This document shows positions 27,157 to 36,453 of a stretch of DNA of 64,000 bases, piece by piece. Position 1 is the first letter of the stretch. Every line of letters begins with the position of its first letter. The DNA lies in NCBI GenBank assembly GCA_005503335.1, contig SCMQ01000007.1, positions 1 to 64,000 on the forward strand, written 5' to 3'. This DNA is from Comamonadaceae bacterium 2FH (GTDB lineage Bacteria; Pseudomonadota; Gammaproteobacteria; Burkholderiales; Burkholderiaceae_C). Made by a program: the position numbers and the translations under genes. Under the pieces are notes generated by a model. That model did not search any database and was not told the DNA's origin. It worked only from the letters and a program-made list of their open reading frames with translations.

Positions 27157-27371
27157 CGAATCAAGCCCGGGTGAATTGCGAAATGCTCGACTTCATCGCT
27201 CGCGCCGCCATCGCAGGGCGGGTGGACGAGCCGGCCGCCCCTGCAAGGTCCAGCACGCCGCACAGCGATGGGCCAGTATAAGGATCGAAGCGACATTCCG
27301 GGCGCAACGCACGGCGTCTTTAGCCGCTAAAAATTTGCTCGATGGCGAGAGACGTCAGCGGCGACGAACCC

Positions 27372-27791
27372 TCATGCTTGCCACGGGTTGATCACCGCCG
27401 CGCCAGCGGCCTCGAAGGGGCTGGTGTCTCGGGTGGCGACCGCAAAGCCGTTGGCGGCCGCGATGGCCGCGATGTAGCCATCGGCGGTGGCGATGGCGAT
27501 GCCTGCAGCCCGTGACTTGGCCATCAGTTCCGCATAGGCTCGCGTGCAAGCGAGGTCGAAGGGCAGCACACGGCCTGCGAACAGCGGCAGCACCCGCTTT
27601 TCCAGGCTCTCGTGCAAGCCGGCCCGCCGCTTGCCCGCAGGCAGCTGCGCCACGCCGGCGCGCAGTTCAGCGACGGTGACGGCGGACAAGAAGAGCGTTT
27701 CCAGCGGCTGGGCGTCGATCCATTCGATCACGCGGGTCTCGGGCGCATGACGCAGCGGCTCCGACACCACATTGGTGTCCAGCAGGATCAT
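27372..27791 (-). CDS. fitB: PIN-domain toxin (VapC/FitB type)
   Basis: The 139-residue PIN-domain ribonuclease is the toxin of a type II toxin-antitoxin pair. It starts MILLDTNVVSE (first catalytic Asp at residue 5), has AVTVAELRAG with the conserved Glu (about 43) and ATADGYIAAIAAANGFAVATRDTSPFE (about 101-125) with the remaining acidic residues. This closely follows the FitB pattern, so cleavage of RNA with Mg2+ is expected when the antitoxin is degraded. Start ATG overlaps the antitoxin stop by 4 bases. It was likely acquired with the neighbouring integrase remnant. Confidence 0.9.
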   Translation of the reverse strand: MILLDTNVVSEPLRHAPETRVIEWIDAQPLETLFLSAVTVAELRAGVAQLPAGKRRAGLHESLEKRVLPLFAGRVLPFDLACTRAYAELMAKSRAAGIAIATADGYIAAIAAANGFAVATRDTSPFEAAGAAVINPWQA

Positions 27792-28042
27792 TCGAAGCTC
27801 ACCGGGCGGGCGGGGGTCTTGTCGCGCACCTGCTCAAAAACCGCAAATTCCTCATCGGTCAGCTTGGCTTGGCGGCCGATATCGGCCAGCAGCGAGCCCA
27901 ACTTCACCCGCCCCTTCGGGCTGACGGCGGACTCCAGAATTTCGCGCACCTCGGCCTCCATGCTGTGGCCGTGTTGGGCGGCCCGCACGCGCAGGGCTCG
28001 ATGTACCTCCTCAGGGATGCTGCGAACGGTCAACATGGCCAT
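27788..28042 (-). CDS. fitA: Ribbon-helix-helix antitoxin (FitA type)
   Basis: The 84-residue antitoxin begins MAMLTVRSIPEEVHRALRVRAAQHG, a FitA-like ribbon-helix-helix DNA-binding domain (residues 1-45, with HSMEAEVREIL). The C-terminal tail binds and neutralises the toxin. Three in-frame ATGs lie within 15 bases; GAGGTG ends 2 bases before the first and 8 bases before the second (28040-28042), so the second is chosen. It is translationally coupled to the PIN toxin. Autorepression from the dyad just upstream (28058-28095) is expected by analogy with FitAB. Confidence 0.9.
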   Translation of the reverse strand: MAMLTVRSIPEEVHRALRVRAAQHGHSMEAEVREILESAVSPKGRVKLGSLLADIGRQAKLTDEEFAVFEQVRDKTPARPVSFE

Positions 28043-28057
28043 TTTCATCACCTCATC

Positions 28058-28095
28058 TTGCATTCGATGCATGCATTTTACGTATTCGCATGCAA
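28058..28095. promoter_or_regulatory. Candidate FitA operator dyad
   Basis: TTGCATTCG (28058-28066) and CGCATGCAA (28087-28095) form an inverted repeat matching at 8 of 9 positions, with 20 bases between. A second dyad, ATGCATGCAT, lies inside. The site starts 15 bases upstream of the chosen fitA start, where the antitoxin would be expected to bind. Confidence 0.5.
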
Positions 28096-28136
28096 CCGAG
28101 TAAGAGCATGATCAACGCCTCGGCCCATGGCGCTGA

Positions 28137-28313
28137 CGTGCCTCCTTGAGCCAGGCCGATACAAATGGCTTCCAGTTCCGCGACCTGCGCGCCAAGACCG
28201 CCACCGAGGCCGACGACGCCAGCGGCACGGCCCTGCTAGGCCACACCACAGAGGGCATGACGGCCGACTGCATCGGGCACAAAATGGAAAAGAAAGTGAG
28301 GCCGCTGCGGTGA
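28137..28313 (+). pseudogene. Tyrosine-recombinase (phage integrase) 3' remnant
   Basis: About 58 codons resemble the C-terminus of a phage-type tyrosine recombinase: FQFRDLRAKTATEADD (the RxxR-like box II with its Arg), LLGHTTEGMTAD and a basic tail ending at TGA 28311-28313. An in-frame stop lies at 28134. The catalytic tyrosine expected in GMTAxYI is a cysteine here (GMTADCI), and the alignment is short by a few residues between ASGTA and LLGH. It ends 73 bases from the 3' end of tRNA-Lys, a typical integrase target, so it marks an old integration. Confidence 0.75.
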
Positions 28314-28332
28314 GTTTTGCGGAACAAAAAGC

Positions 28333-28364
28333 AAAGCCCGCTAGCTTTTCAGTAGCGGGCTTTT
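28333..28364. terminator. Intrinsic terminator after tRNA-Lys
   Basis: AAAGCCCGCTA (28333-28343) pairs perfectly with TAGCGGGCTTT (28353-28363) around a 9-base loop. T-runs flank it on the plus strand and A-runs give T-runs on the minus strand, so it can stop both tRNA-Lys transcripts (minus) and readthrough from the integrase remnant (plus). Confidence 0.75.
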
Positions 28365-28385
28365 CAGTACCCTTGCGGGTGAATT

Positions 28386-28461
28386 TGGTAGGACGTACAA
28401 GATTCGAACTTGTGACCAACGGATTAAAAGTCCGCTGCTCTACCAACTGAGCTAACGTCCC
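28386..28461 (-). tRNA. tRNA-Lys (anticodon TTT)
   Basis: On the minus strand the 76-base gene folds as a tRNA. The acceptor begins GGGACGT, followed by the D-arm GCTCAGTTGGTAGAGC, anticodon stem GCGGA/TCCGT with loop CTTTTAA (anticodon TTT, Lys), T-arm with GTTCGAATC, and encoded CCA. The first acceptor pair is G1-T72, a wobble rather than G-C. Its 3' end (28386) faces the integrase remnant and the accessory region. Confidence 0.95.
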
Positions 28462-28504
28462 ATCAGGGCCTGCCGCAGTTCAATTGCGCTGCGGCAAGCC
28501 TCAA

Positions 28505-28534
28505 ATTATAGCGTCATTTTTAACTATCGATCAA
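28505..28534 (-). promoter_or_regulatory. Sigma-70-type promoter for tRNA-Lys
   Basis: On the minus strand TTGATC (28529-28534) and TATAAT (28505-28510) are separated by 18 bases, 44 bases before the tRNA 5' end. The -35 box lies inside the last codons of tcdA. Between promoter and tRNA, TGCCGCAG (28471-28478) and CTGCGGCA (28489-28496) form a hairpin in the leader. Confidence 0.6.
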
Positions 28535-29300
28535 CGCAACGCGAAAGAAAATCCAACACCCAGCCCGCAGCGCAGAGGCCGAAGCTGGCCGTGACGCTGA
28601 CCACCGAGCCATAGCCGTGGCAGTTGAGCGTGCCGTCGCCTTCCACGGCGCAGGACGCGTCGGGCGACATCACGGTCTCGCGGCTGAACACGCAGGCCAC
28701 GCCGATCTTCTTGCCTTCCCGGGGGGCGCCGTGCTGTTTGCGCAGGCGGTAGCGCAGTTGGGCCAGCAACGGGTCGTGCGTGACCCGGGACAGGTCGTCG
28801 ATGTCGAGCTTGTGCGCCAGGCGCTTGCCGCCCGCCGCGCCCACACTGATGAAGCCGATTTCGCGCTGCAGCCGCGCCCAGGCAGCCATGGCCGTCTTGG
28901 CCTGCACCTGGTCGCAGGCGTCGATCACGGCGTCGGGCCGCGCCGGCAGCAGCTGGGGCCAGTTGCCGGGCTCGACGAACTCCTCCACGCAATCCACCTG
29001 GCATTCGGGATGGATCAGCGCGATACGCTCGCGCATGGCCTCGACCTTGGCCTGGCCCAGCGTGTTGCTCAGCGCGTGGACCTGCCGGTTGATGTTGGAC
29101 TCGGCCACATTGTCCAGGTCGACCAGCGTCAGCCGCCCCACCCCGCTGCGCGCCAAGGCCTCGGCCGCCCAGGAGCCCACCCCGCCGATGCCCACCACCA
29201 CCACATGGGCGGCGCGGATGCGCGCGGCGCCGGCCACGCCGTACAGGCGCTCCAGGCCGCCGAAGCGGCGCTGCAAGTCGGCCTCGTCGAGCGACAGCAT
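28524..29300 (-). CDS. tcdA: tRNA threonylcarbamoyladenosine dehydratase
   Basis: TcdA (CsdL/YgdL, 258 residues) is an E1-like ThiF/MoeB-fold enzyme that cyclises t6A37 to ct6A in tRNAs using ATP. It begins MLSLDEADLQRRFGGLERLYG, with the nucleotide-binding VVVGIGGVGSWAAEALARSGVG (about 33-54), VDLDNVAESNINRQ (about 60) and the DACDQVQAKTAM segment (about 128). The C-terminal part has VACVFSRE and an SVVSVTASFGL membrane-proximal helix typical of the family. The reading frame is open far upstream, out of phase with cpoB; the ATG at 29298-29300, 7 bases after the cpoB stop, is the natural start. Confidence 0.93.
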   Translation of the reverse strand: MLSLDEADLQRRFGGLERLYGVAGAARIRAAHVVVVGIGGVGSWAAEALARSGVGRLTLVDLDNVAESNINRQVHALSNTLGQAKVEAMRERIALIHPECQVDCVEEFVEPGNWPQLLPARPDAVIDACDQVQAKTAMAAWARLQREIGFISVGAAGGKRLAHKLDIDDLSRVTHDPLLAQLRYRLRKQHGAPREGKKIGVACVFSRETVMSPDASCAVEGDGTLNCHGYGSVVSVTASFGLCAAGWVLDFLSRCVDR

Positions 29301-29307
29301 GCGCGGC

Positions 29308-30078
29308 TCAGCGCGGCAGGCGCGCGAGGCGCTCGCGCCCGGCCTGCGCGGCCTCGGACTGCGGGTAAGTCTTGAGCAACTCGTCCAACGTGCGCCGGGC
29401 CGTGCGCGTGTCCTTGAGCTCAACCTGGCAGTTGGCGATCGACAACAGGGCCTCGGGCGCACGCAGATGGTCCGGCGCCTGCGCCAGCATGGCGCGGAAG
29501 TTGGCGATGGCCTCCTTGTAGTCGCGCGTGGCGTACTGCGCGTTGCCGAGCCAGAACAGGGCCGAGGGGTTGTAGCCGCTCTTGGGATAGCGCCGGATGA
29601 AGTCGACCAGGCTGGCTTGCGCGGCCGCAAAGTCGCCCTTGCGAAACACGGCGAGCGCCGCCTCGTAGTCCTGCTTCTCGGCCGGATCGGCCAGGAACTC
29701 CCTGCCATCGACCGAAACCTTGGCCGGCTCGAACTTGCGCAGGCGGTCGTCCATGCCCTGCGACAAGTCCTTCTGGCGGCGCTGCAGTTCGCTGACCTCG
29801 CGCTGCAGCTGCTCGTCCTGCCCGCGCTGGCGCGCCATGTCGGCGCGCAGGCTGTCGATCTGGGCCTGCAGGTCGAGCAGGCTGCGACGCAGCTGCGCGT
29901 TGTCCTCGGCCAGCCGGGCCTGCGCGGCATTGGAGGCCTCCATGGCACGACGCAGCTCGAGGATGGCCGCGCGCGCCTCGTCGTCGCCGAACAGCGCGGC
30001 CTGCGCGGCGACGCTGCCCAGCAGGCCGCAGGCCAGCACCGCGGCGCGCAGGGCCTTGATGGCCAGAGGCGTTCTCAT
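29308..30078 (-). CDS. cpoB: Tol-Pal system protein CpoB/YbgF
   Basis: CpoB (256 residues) is a periplasmic protein that couples Tol-Pal outer-membrane constriction with septal peptidoglycan synthesis. A signal peptide (MRTPLAIKALRAAVLACGLLGSVAAQA) is followed by a trimerising coiled coil (about 35-105) and TPR repeats in the C-terminal half (DYEAALAVFRKGDFAAAQ, YNPSALFWLGNAQYATRDYKEAI). The start overlaps the pal stop by 4 bases. Gene order tolB-pal-cpoB is standard; tolQRA is not in the window. Confidence 0.94.
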   Translation of the reverse strand: MRTPLAIKALRAAVLACGLLGSVAAQAALFGDDEARAAILELRRAMEASNAAQARLAEDNAQLRRSLLDLQAQIDSLRADMARQRGQDEQLQREVSELQRRQKDLSQGMDDRLRKFEPAKVSVDGREFLADPAEKQDYEAALAVFRKGDFAAAQASLVDFIRRYPKSGYNPSALFWLGNAQYATRDYKEAIANFRAMLAQAPDHLRAPEALLSIANCQVELKDTRTARRTLDELLKTYPQSEAAQAGRERLARLPR

Positions 30079-30605
30079 CGGTACTTGAACTCGACGCGGC
30101 GGTTCTTGGCCCAGGCAGCTTCGTCGGAGCCGGTGGCGGCGGGCTTTTCCTCGCCGAAGCTCACGGCCTCGACCTGGGCGTCACCCACGCCGAGCAGGCC
30201 CATGGCACGGCGCACGGCCTCGGCACGCTTCTGGCCCAGCGCCAGGTTGTACTCGCGGCCGCCGCGCTCGTCGGTGTGGCCCTCGAGCATGACCTTGCGC
30301 GCCTGGCTGGCGCGCAGGAAGCGGGCGTGGCTCTCGACCACGCTCTGGTACTCGGGCTTGACCACGAAGCTGTCAAAGTCGAAATAGACCACGTTGGCCG
30401 TGCCGGCCGGGCCGACGCCGTTCTGAGCCGACTTGGTCAGGTCCACGGGCGCCACGCCGCTCTGGCCTGCACCGCTGCCGCCAGCGCCCTGGGCTCCGGC
30501 GCTGCTGCCCGCACGGTCCTCCACCGGCGGCTGATCGAGCTTGACGCTGGAGCCGCAGCCCGCCAGCACGGCGACCATCGCAAAAGCCAGGAAAAAACGC
30601 TTCAT
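30075..30605 (-). CDS. pal: Peptidoglycan-associated lipoprotein Pal
   Basis: Pal (176 residues) is an outer-membrane lipoprotein that anchors the membrane to peptidoglycan and binds TolB. The N-terminal signal has the lipobox LAGC (lipidated Cys17). A Gly/Ala/Ser-rich linker follows (about 30-55), then an OmpA-like domain: VYFDFDSFVVKPEYQ, LEGHTDERGGREYNLALGQKRAEAVRR and SFGEEKPAATG. AAGGAGAG lies just upstream of the ATG. It forms an operon with tolB and cpoB. Confidence 0.97.
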   Translation of the reverse strand: MKRFFLAFAMVAVLAGCGSSVKLDQPPVEDRAGSSAGAQGAGGSGAGQSGVAPVDLTKSAQNGVGPAGTANVVYFDFDSFVVKPEYQSVVESHARFLRASQARKVMLEGHTDERGGREYNLALGQKRAEAVRRAMGLLGVGDAQVEAVSFGEEKPAATGSDEAAWAKNRRVEFKYR

Positions 30606-30629
30606 TTTTCAACTCTCCTTCAAAGTGAC

Positions 30630-31931
30630 TTATTTCTGGAACGGGCCCCAGGCCGGCTCGCGGAGGTCTCCGCCCTGCCCTGCCAGCCTGGCCTTGATCT
30701 TGCCGTCGAGCGTGCTGGTCATCAGCGCCTCGCGGCCTTGCTGTTGCGTCGCGTAGACCAGCAGGCGCCCATTGGGCGCGAAGCTCGGGCTCTCGTCTGC
30801 GGTGGTGTCGGTGACCGCGCTGACGTTGCCGCTGGCCAGCTCCATGACATGCAGGCGGTACGCCCCACCCACACGCGAGACGTAGGCCAGCCAGCGCCCG
30901 TCGGGGCTGATGGCCGGCGAGATGTTGTAGCTGCCGGAGAAGGTCACGCGCTCGGCGTTGCCCCCGCTGGCCGGCATGCGGTAGATCTGGGGCGCGCCGC
31001 CACGGTCGCTCACGAAGTAGAGGCTGCGCCCGTCGGGCGAGAACACCGGCTCGGTGTCGATGCTGGAACTCTGGGTCAGGCGGCGCGGCTCGCCGCCGCC
31101 CGCGTCCATCAAGTACAGCTGCGAGCCGCCGTCGCGGCTCAGCGTGACGGCCAGGTTGCGGCCGTCGGGCGACCAGGCCGGTGCGCTGTTGGAGCCGCGG
31201 AAGTTGGCCAGCAGGCGGCGCCGCCCGGTGGCCACCTCGTGCACGTAGACCACGGGCTTGCGCGACTCGAAGGACACATAGGCCAGCTGGCCACCCGTGG
31301 GCGACCAGGCCGGCGAGATGATGGGCTCGGGACTGCTCAGGGCGCTCTGGGCATTCTCGCCGTCGGCGTCGGCGACCCAGAGGTTGAACCGCTGCCCGAC
31401 CTTGGTCACGTAGGCGATGCGGGTGGAGAACACGCCCTTCTCGCCGGTGAGCTTCTCGTAGATGTAGTCGGCAATGCGGTGCGCCGCCAGGCGAAGGTCG
31501 ATCTGCGGCACGGCGTAGCTCTGGCCACCCAGGTCCTGGCCGCGCACCACGTCCCAGAGGCGAAAGCGCACGTCGAAGCGGCCATCGGCCAGGCGCGTCA
31601 CGCTGCCGGCCACCAGCGAGTCCGCGCTGCGCTGGCGCCAGACCGACAGGTCGGGGCGCGAGCCCTCGTCGAGGGACTGCCCCGCGGCGCTCACGGCACG
31701 GAACTGGCCGCTGCGCTCCAGGTCGGCCTGGATGATGGCGGCGATCTTCTGCGGCGACTGGTCCTCGCCGCGAAACGGCGCGATGGCAATCGGCAGCTGG
31801 GTCAGGCCCACGCCCGAGACCTCGACCCGGAACTGGGCCAGGGCGGACAGCGAGGGGGTGGCAAGAGCCGCCGCCACGAAACTGCGGCGGCCAAGGGAGG
31901 AAGGGGAAAAGACGGTCTGATCGGTCTTCAT
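30630..31931 (-). CDS. tolB: Tol-Pal system beta-propeller TolB
   Basis: TolB (433 residues) is the periplasmic hub of the Tol-Pal system. Its signal sequence is unusual: [20 protein letters not shown] carries a twin-arginine pair before a mild hydrophobic stretch, suggesting Tat export, as seen in relatives. The mature protein has an N-terminal alpha/beta domain ([19 protein letters not shown]) and a six-bladed beta-propeller with repeated SPDG/SFAPNGR motifs (about 195-420). The ATG at 31929-31931 gives this signal; the frame extends 17 codons further. The gene is divergent from the MsbA-like gene with 131 bases between. Confidence 0.94.
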   Translation of the reverse strand: MKTDQTVFSPSSLGRRSFVAAALATPSLSALAQFRVEVSGVGLTQLPIAIAPFRGEDQSPQKIAAIIQADLERSGQFRAVSAAGQSLDEGSRPDLSVWRQRSADSLVAGSVTRLADGRFDVRFRLWDVVRGQDLGGQSYAVPQIDLRLAAHRIADYIYEKLTGEKGVFSTRIAYVTKVGQRFNLWVADADGENAQSALSSPEPIISPAWSPTGGQLAYVSFESRKPVVYVHEVATGRRRLLANFRGSNSAPAWSPDGRNLAVTLSRDGGSQLYLMDAGGGEPRRLTQSSSIDTEPVFSPDGRSLYFVSDRGGAPQIYRMPASGGNAERVTFSGSYNISPAISPDGRWLAYVSRVGGAYRLHVMELASGNVSAVTDTTADESPSFAPNGRLLVYATQQQGREALMTSTLDGKIKARLAGQGGDLREPAWGPFQK

Positions 31932-32062
31932 GCAATGCAGGGTTTCGCCATGAGGCGCATGGCGCAGACGTGAATGGTACACACTGGCGCGCCACCCTCA
32001 TGACAAACTGTATCGGCCGCATCACGGCAAGCTGCGCGATGTACGTAGAATGCCGCCAGATC

Positions 32063-33868
32063 ATGCCGCCGCCCGAGCCCGCCAGCCCCTCCTCCGAACG
32101 CCCTCTGCTGCAGCGCCTGGGCCGCCTGGCCGGCCACTTCGGCAGCCAGCGCGTGGCCTGGGGCGCGGCCCTGTTGGCCTCGCTGGGCGCGGCCGTCACC
32201 GAGCCCCTGATCCCGGCCCTGCTCAAGCCCTTGCTCGATCGCGGCTTCGCACAGGGCGAGCTGCCTTTGTGGGCCGTGCCGGTCGCGCTGATCGGGCTGT
32301 TCGCGCTGCGCGGCCTCGCGCAATTCGTGTCGCAGTACGCGCTGGCGCGCATCGCCAACGAAGGCATGCTGACCCTGCGCCGGGCCATGTTCGCCCGCCT
32401 GCTGAGCGCCGAGATGGCCTTGTTCTCGCGGCAGTCGGCCAGCGCCCTGTCAAACACCATCGTCTACGAGGTGCAGAACGGCGCCAACCAGCTGGTCTAT
32501 GCGCTGCTGGGCCTGTCGCGCGACGGTTTCACCCTGGTGGCGCTGCTGATCTACCTGGTCTACCTGAACTGGAAGCTCACGCTGATCGTGGCCGTGGTGG
32601 TGCCGGGCGTGGCCTGGATCATGAAGGCGCTGTCGCGGCGCCTGTACCGGCTCACCAAGGACAGCCAGGCCGCCACCGACGAGCTGGCTTACGTGGTCGA
32701 GGAGAACGTGTTGGCCCACCGCATGGTGCGCCTGCACGGCGCGCAAACCGGCCAGGCCAGCCGTTTCAATGCCTTGAGCCAGCGGCTGCGCGGCCTGGCC
32801 ATCAAGTCGACCATCGCCTCGGCGGCCATGACCCCGCTGACCCAGCTGCTGGCGGCGGCCGCGCTCTCGGCCGTGATCTGCGTGGCCCTGTGGCAGAGCC
32901 AGCAAGACGGCAACAGCAGCGTGACGGTGGGTGGCTTCGTGGCCTTTATCACCGCCATGCTGATGCTGATCGCGCCGATCCGGCGCCTGGCCGAGGTGGC
33001 CAACCCCATCACGCGTGGGCTGGCGGCACTCGAGCGCGGCCTGCAGCTGATGGAGCAGGTGCCGCCCGAGCGCGAGGGCACGCAGGAAGCGGCCCGCGTG
33101 GGCGGTGCGATCGAGTGGCGCCAGGTCAGCGTGGCCTACCGCGAGGACGCGGCTCCGGCGCTCGATATGCTGAGCCTGTCGGTGGCGGCCGGCGAGACCG
33201 TAGCCCTGGTCGGCCCCTCGGGCTCGGGCAAGACCACCCTGGTCAACCTGCTGCCGCGCTTCGTGCTGCCCAGCGGCGGCCAGGTCCTGCTCGACGGCCA
33301 GGACATCGCCGACTGGCAGCTCGGCGCGCTGCGCGGGCAGTTCGCGATGGTGAGCCAGGACGTGGTGATGCTGAACGACACGGTCGCCGCCAACGTGGCG
33401 CTGGGCCAGGCCATGGCCCGCGAACGCGTACAGCGCTGCCTGGAGGCGGCCAACCTGGCCGAGCATGTGGCGGCCCTGCCCCAGGGCATGGACACGGTGG
33501 TGGGCCACAACGCCACCCAGTTGTCCGGCGGCCAGCGCCAGCGCCTGGCGATCGCGCGAGCGCTCTACAAGGACGCGCCCATCCTGATCCTGGACGAGGC
33601 CACCTCGGCGCTGGACACCGAGTCCGAGCGCCTGGTGCAGGAGGCCCTGCAGCGCCTGATGAAAGGGCGCACCACGCTGATCGTCGCGCACCGCCTGTCG
33701 ACCATAGAGCATGCGGACCGCGTGGTCGTCATGCAGCAGGGCCGCATCATCGAGCAGGGCAGCCATGCGGCGCTGATGGCGGCCGACGGTCTCTACGCGC
33801 GTCTGCAGAGCAAGGGCGCGTTGACGGCCGACATGACCGCGGACAGTCCCACCTCCGAAGCCGCCTGA
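32063..33868 (+). CDS. msbA: MsbA-like lipid A flippase
   Basis: The 601-residue half-transporter has an N-terminal membrane domain of about six helices and a C-terminal ATPase with Walker A GPSGSGKTT (about 397), signature LSGGQRQRLAIARAL, Walker B ILILDEATSALD and H-loop AHRLS. The ALFSRQSASALSNTIVYEVQNGAN segment (about 115-140) is typical of MsbA, which flips core-lipid A across the inner membrane. The ATG at 32063 is chosen because the 31 preceding codons have no ABC-transporter character. It converges with rng, 11 bases apart. A general MsbA-like multidrug role cannot be excluded. Confidence 0.88.
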   Translation: MPPPEPASPSSERPLLQRLGRLAGHFGSQRVAWGAALLASLGAAVTEPLIPALLKPLLDRGFAQGELPLWAVPVALIGLFALRGLAQFVSQYALARIANEGMLTLRRAMFARLLSAEMALFSRQSASALSNTIVYEVQNGANQLVYALLGLSRDGFTLVALLIYLVYLNWKLTLIVAVVVPGVAWIMKALSRRLYRLTKDSQAATDELAYVVEENVLAHRMVRLHGAQTGQASRFNALSQRLRGLAIKSTIASAAMTPLTQLLAAAALSAVICVALWQSQQDGNSSVTVGGFVAFITAMLMLIAPIRRLAEVANPITRGLAALERGLQLMEQVPPEREGTQEAARVGGAIEWRQVSVAYREDAAPALDMLSLSVAAGETVALVGPSGSGKTTLVNLLPRFVLPSGGQVLLDGQDIADWQLGALRGQFAMVSQDVVMLNDTVAANVALGQAMARERVQRCLEAANLAEHVAALPQGMDTVVGHNATQLSGGQRQRLAIARALYKDAPILILDEATSALDTESERLVQEALQRLMKGRTTLIVAHRLSTIEHADRVVVMQQGRIIEQGSHAALMAADGLYARLQSKGALTADMTADSPTSEAA

Positions 33869-33879
33869 GCGGCCCTCGC

Positions 33880-35355
<1,476 letters not shown>

Positions 35356-35365
35356 GGCGACCTGT

Positions 35366-35980
35366 TCAGCAGGAAAAACCGAGACGGCGCAGCAGCGCGG
35401 CCGTCTCGAACAGCGGCAGGCCCATGATGCCCGAATAACTGCCGGCAATGCGCGCGATGAAGGCCGCGGCGCGCCCCTGCACCGCATAGGCACCGGCCTT
35501 GCCCAGCGGCTCGCCGCTGGCCACATAGGCCTTGATCTGCGCCGCCGTGAGTGGCGCGAAACTCACGCGCGACTCGCTGAGCGCCTGCAGGCGCCGGCGC
35601 CCATGCTGGACCGCCACCGCCGTGAGCACGCGGTGGGTGCGCCCCGACAGCTCGCGCAGCATGCGCTGCGCGTCACGCTCATCCTCGGGCTTGCCGTAGA
35701 TGCGGCGGCTCAGCGCCACCGTGGTGTCCGAGCACAGCACCGGCGCCACAGGCGCGCCGCGCCGGCCCAGGCGCTCCAGCGCCGCGTCCAGCTTGTGCTC
35801 GGTGACGCGCTGCACGTAGGCCACGGGCGACTCGCCCGGGCGCACCTGCTCCAGCGCCTCGGCGTCTTCGTGGTCGTCGGGCGGCAGCAGCTCGTGGCGT
35901 ATGCCGATCTGCTCCAGCAGCTGGCGGCGCCGCGGGCTTTGCGAGGCGAGGTAGATGAATTCGGGCGAGGCGGTGCTCAT
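35366..35980 (-). CDS. maf: Maf-like nucleotide pyrophosphatase
   Basis: The 204-residue Maf/YhdE-type enzyme hydrolyses non-canonical or excess nucleoside triphosphates (dTTP/UTP-type members sit next to RNase G as here). It has [17 protein letters not shown] (about 10), [18 protein letters not shown] (about 82) with the catalytic Asp region, and [31 protein letters not shown] (about 160). Its start overlaps the rlmH stop by 4 bases and rng follows after 10 bases, so the genes form one unit. Confidence 0.92.
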   Translation of the reverse strand: MSTASPEFIYLASQSPRRRQLLEQIGIRHELLPPDDHEDAEALEQVRPGESPVAYVQRVTEHKLDAALERLGRRGAPVAPVLCSDTTVALSRRIYGKPEDERDAQRMLRELSGRTHRVLTAVAVQHGRRRLQALSESRVSFAPLTAAQIKAYVASGEPLGKAGAYAVQGRAAAFIARIAGSYSGIMGLPLFETAALLRRLGFSC

Positions 35981-36444
35981 TCGCGGTGGTACGGGTGGTT
36001 GGCGTTGATCGACCAGGCGCGATAGAGCTGCTCGATCAGCAGTACCCGCGCCATCGCGTGCGGCAGCGTCATGTCGGACAGGCGGATGCGCTCGTGCGCC
36101 GCCTGGCGCAGCGCCGGGTCCAGGCCGTCGGGGCCGCCGATCAGCAGCGCCACGTCGTCGCCGCCGAGCTGCCAGGCCTTGAGCCGCTCGGCCAGTCCCA
36201 GCGTGCTCAGCGCCGTACCGCGCTCGTCCAGCGCGACCACGCGCGCGCCCTTCGGGATCGCCGCTTCGATGCGCTGACGCTCGGCCGCATACAGGGTCTG
36301 CAGCGTCTTGGAGCCGCGCGGCTCGGTCTTGACCGCCTTGAGTTCGACCCGCAACTCGGGCGGGAAGCGCTTGGCGTAGTCGTCCCAGGCGGTCTGGGCC
36401 CAGTCGGGCACACGCTGCCCGACGGCCACGATCAGCAGCTTCAT
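35977..36444 (-). CDS. rlmH: 23S rRNA pseudouridine-1915 N3-methyltransferase
   Basis: RlmH (155 residues) is a SPOUT-fold methyltransferase that modifies pseudouridine 1915 in helix 69 of 23S rRNA. It starts [15 protein letters not shown]; the knotted SAM-binding site is [11 protein letters not shown] (about 103) and [25 protein letters not shown], with the terminal NHPYHRE typical of the family. It lies 9 bases after rsfS, forming the usual rsfS-rlmH pair of ribosome-associated genes. Confidence 0.96.
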   Translation of the reverse strand: MKLLIVAVGQRVPDWAQTAWDDYAKRFPPELRVELKAVKTEPRGSKTLQTLYAAERQRIEAAIPKGARVVALDERGTALSTLGLAERLKAWQLGGDDVALLIGGPDGLDPALRQAAHERIRLSDMTLPHAMARVLLIEQLYRAWSINANHPYHRE

Positions 36445-36453
36445 GCCGCGGGC

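Noticed and set aside
28078-28450. Frames reading through tRNA-Lys on both strands (ending LVRPTKF or VGRTRFELVTNG)
   Set aside because: These peptides are the well-known translation shadow of tRNA genes; the tRNA itself explains the sequence.
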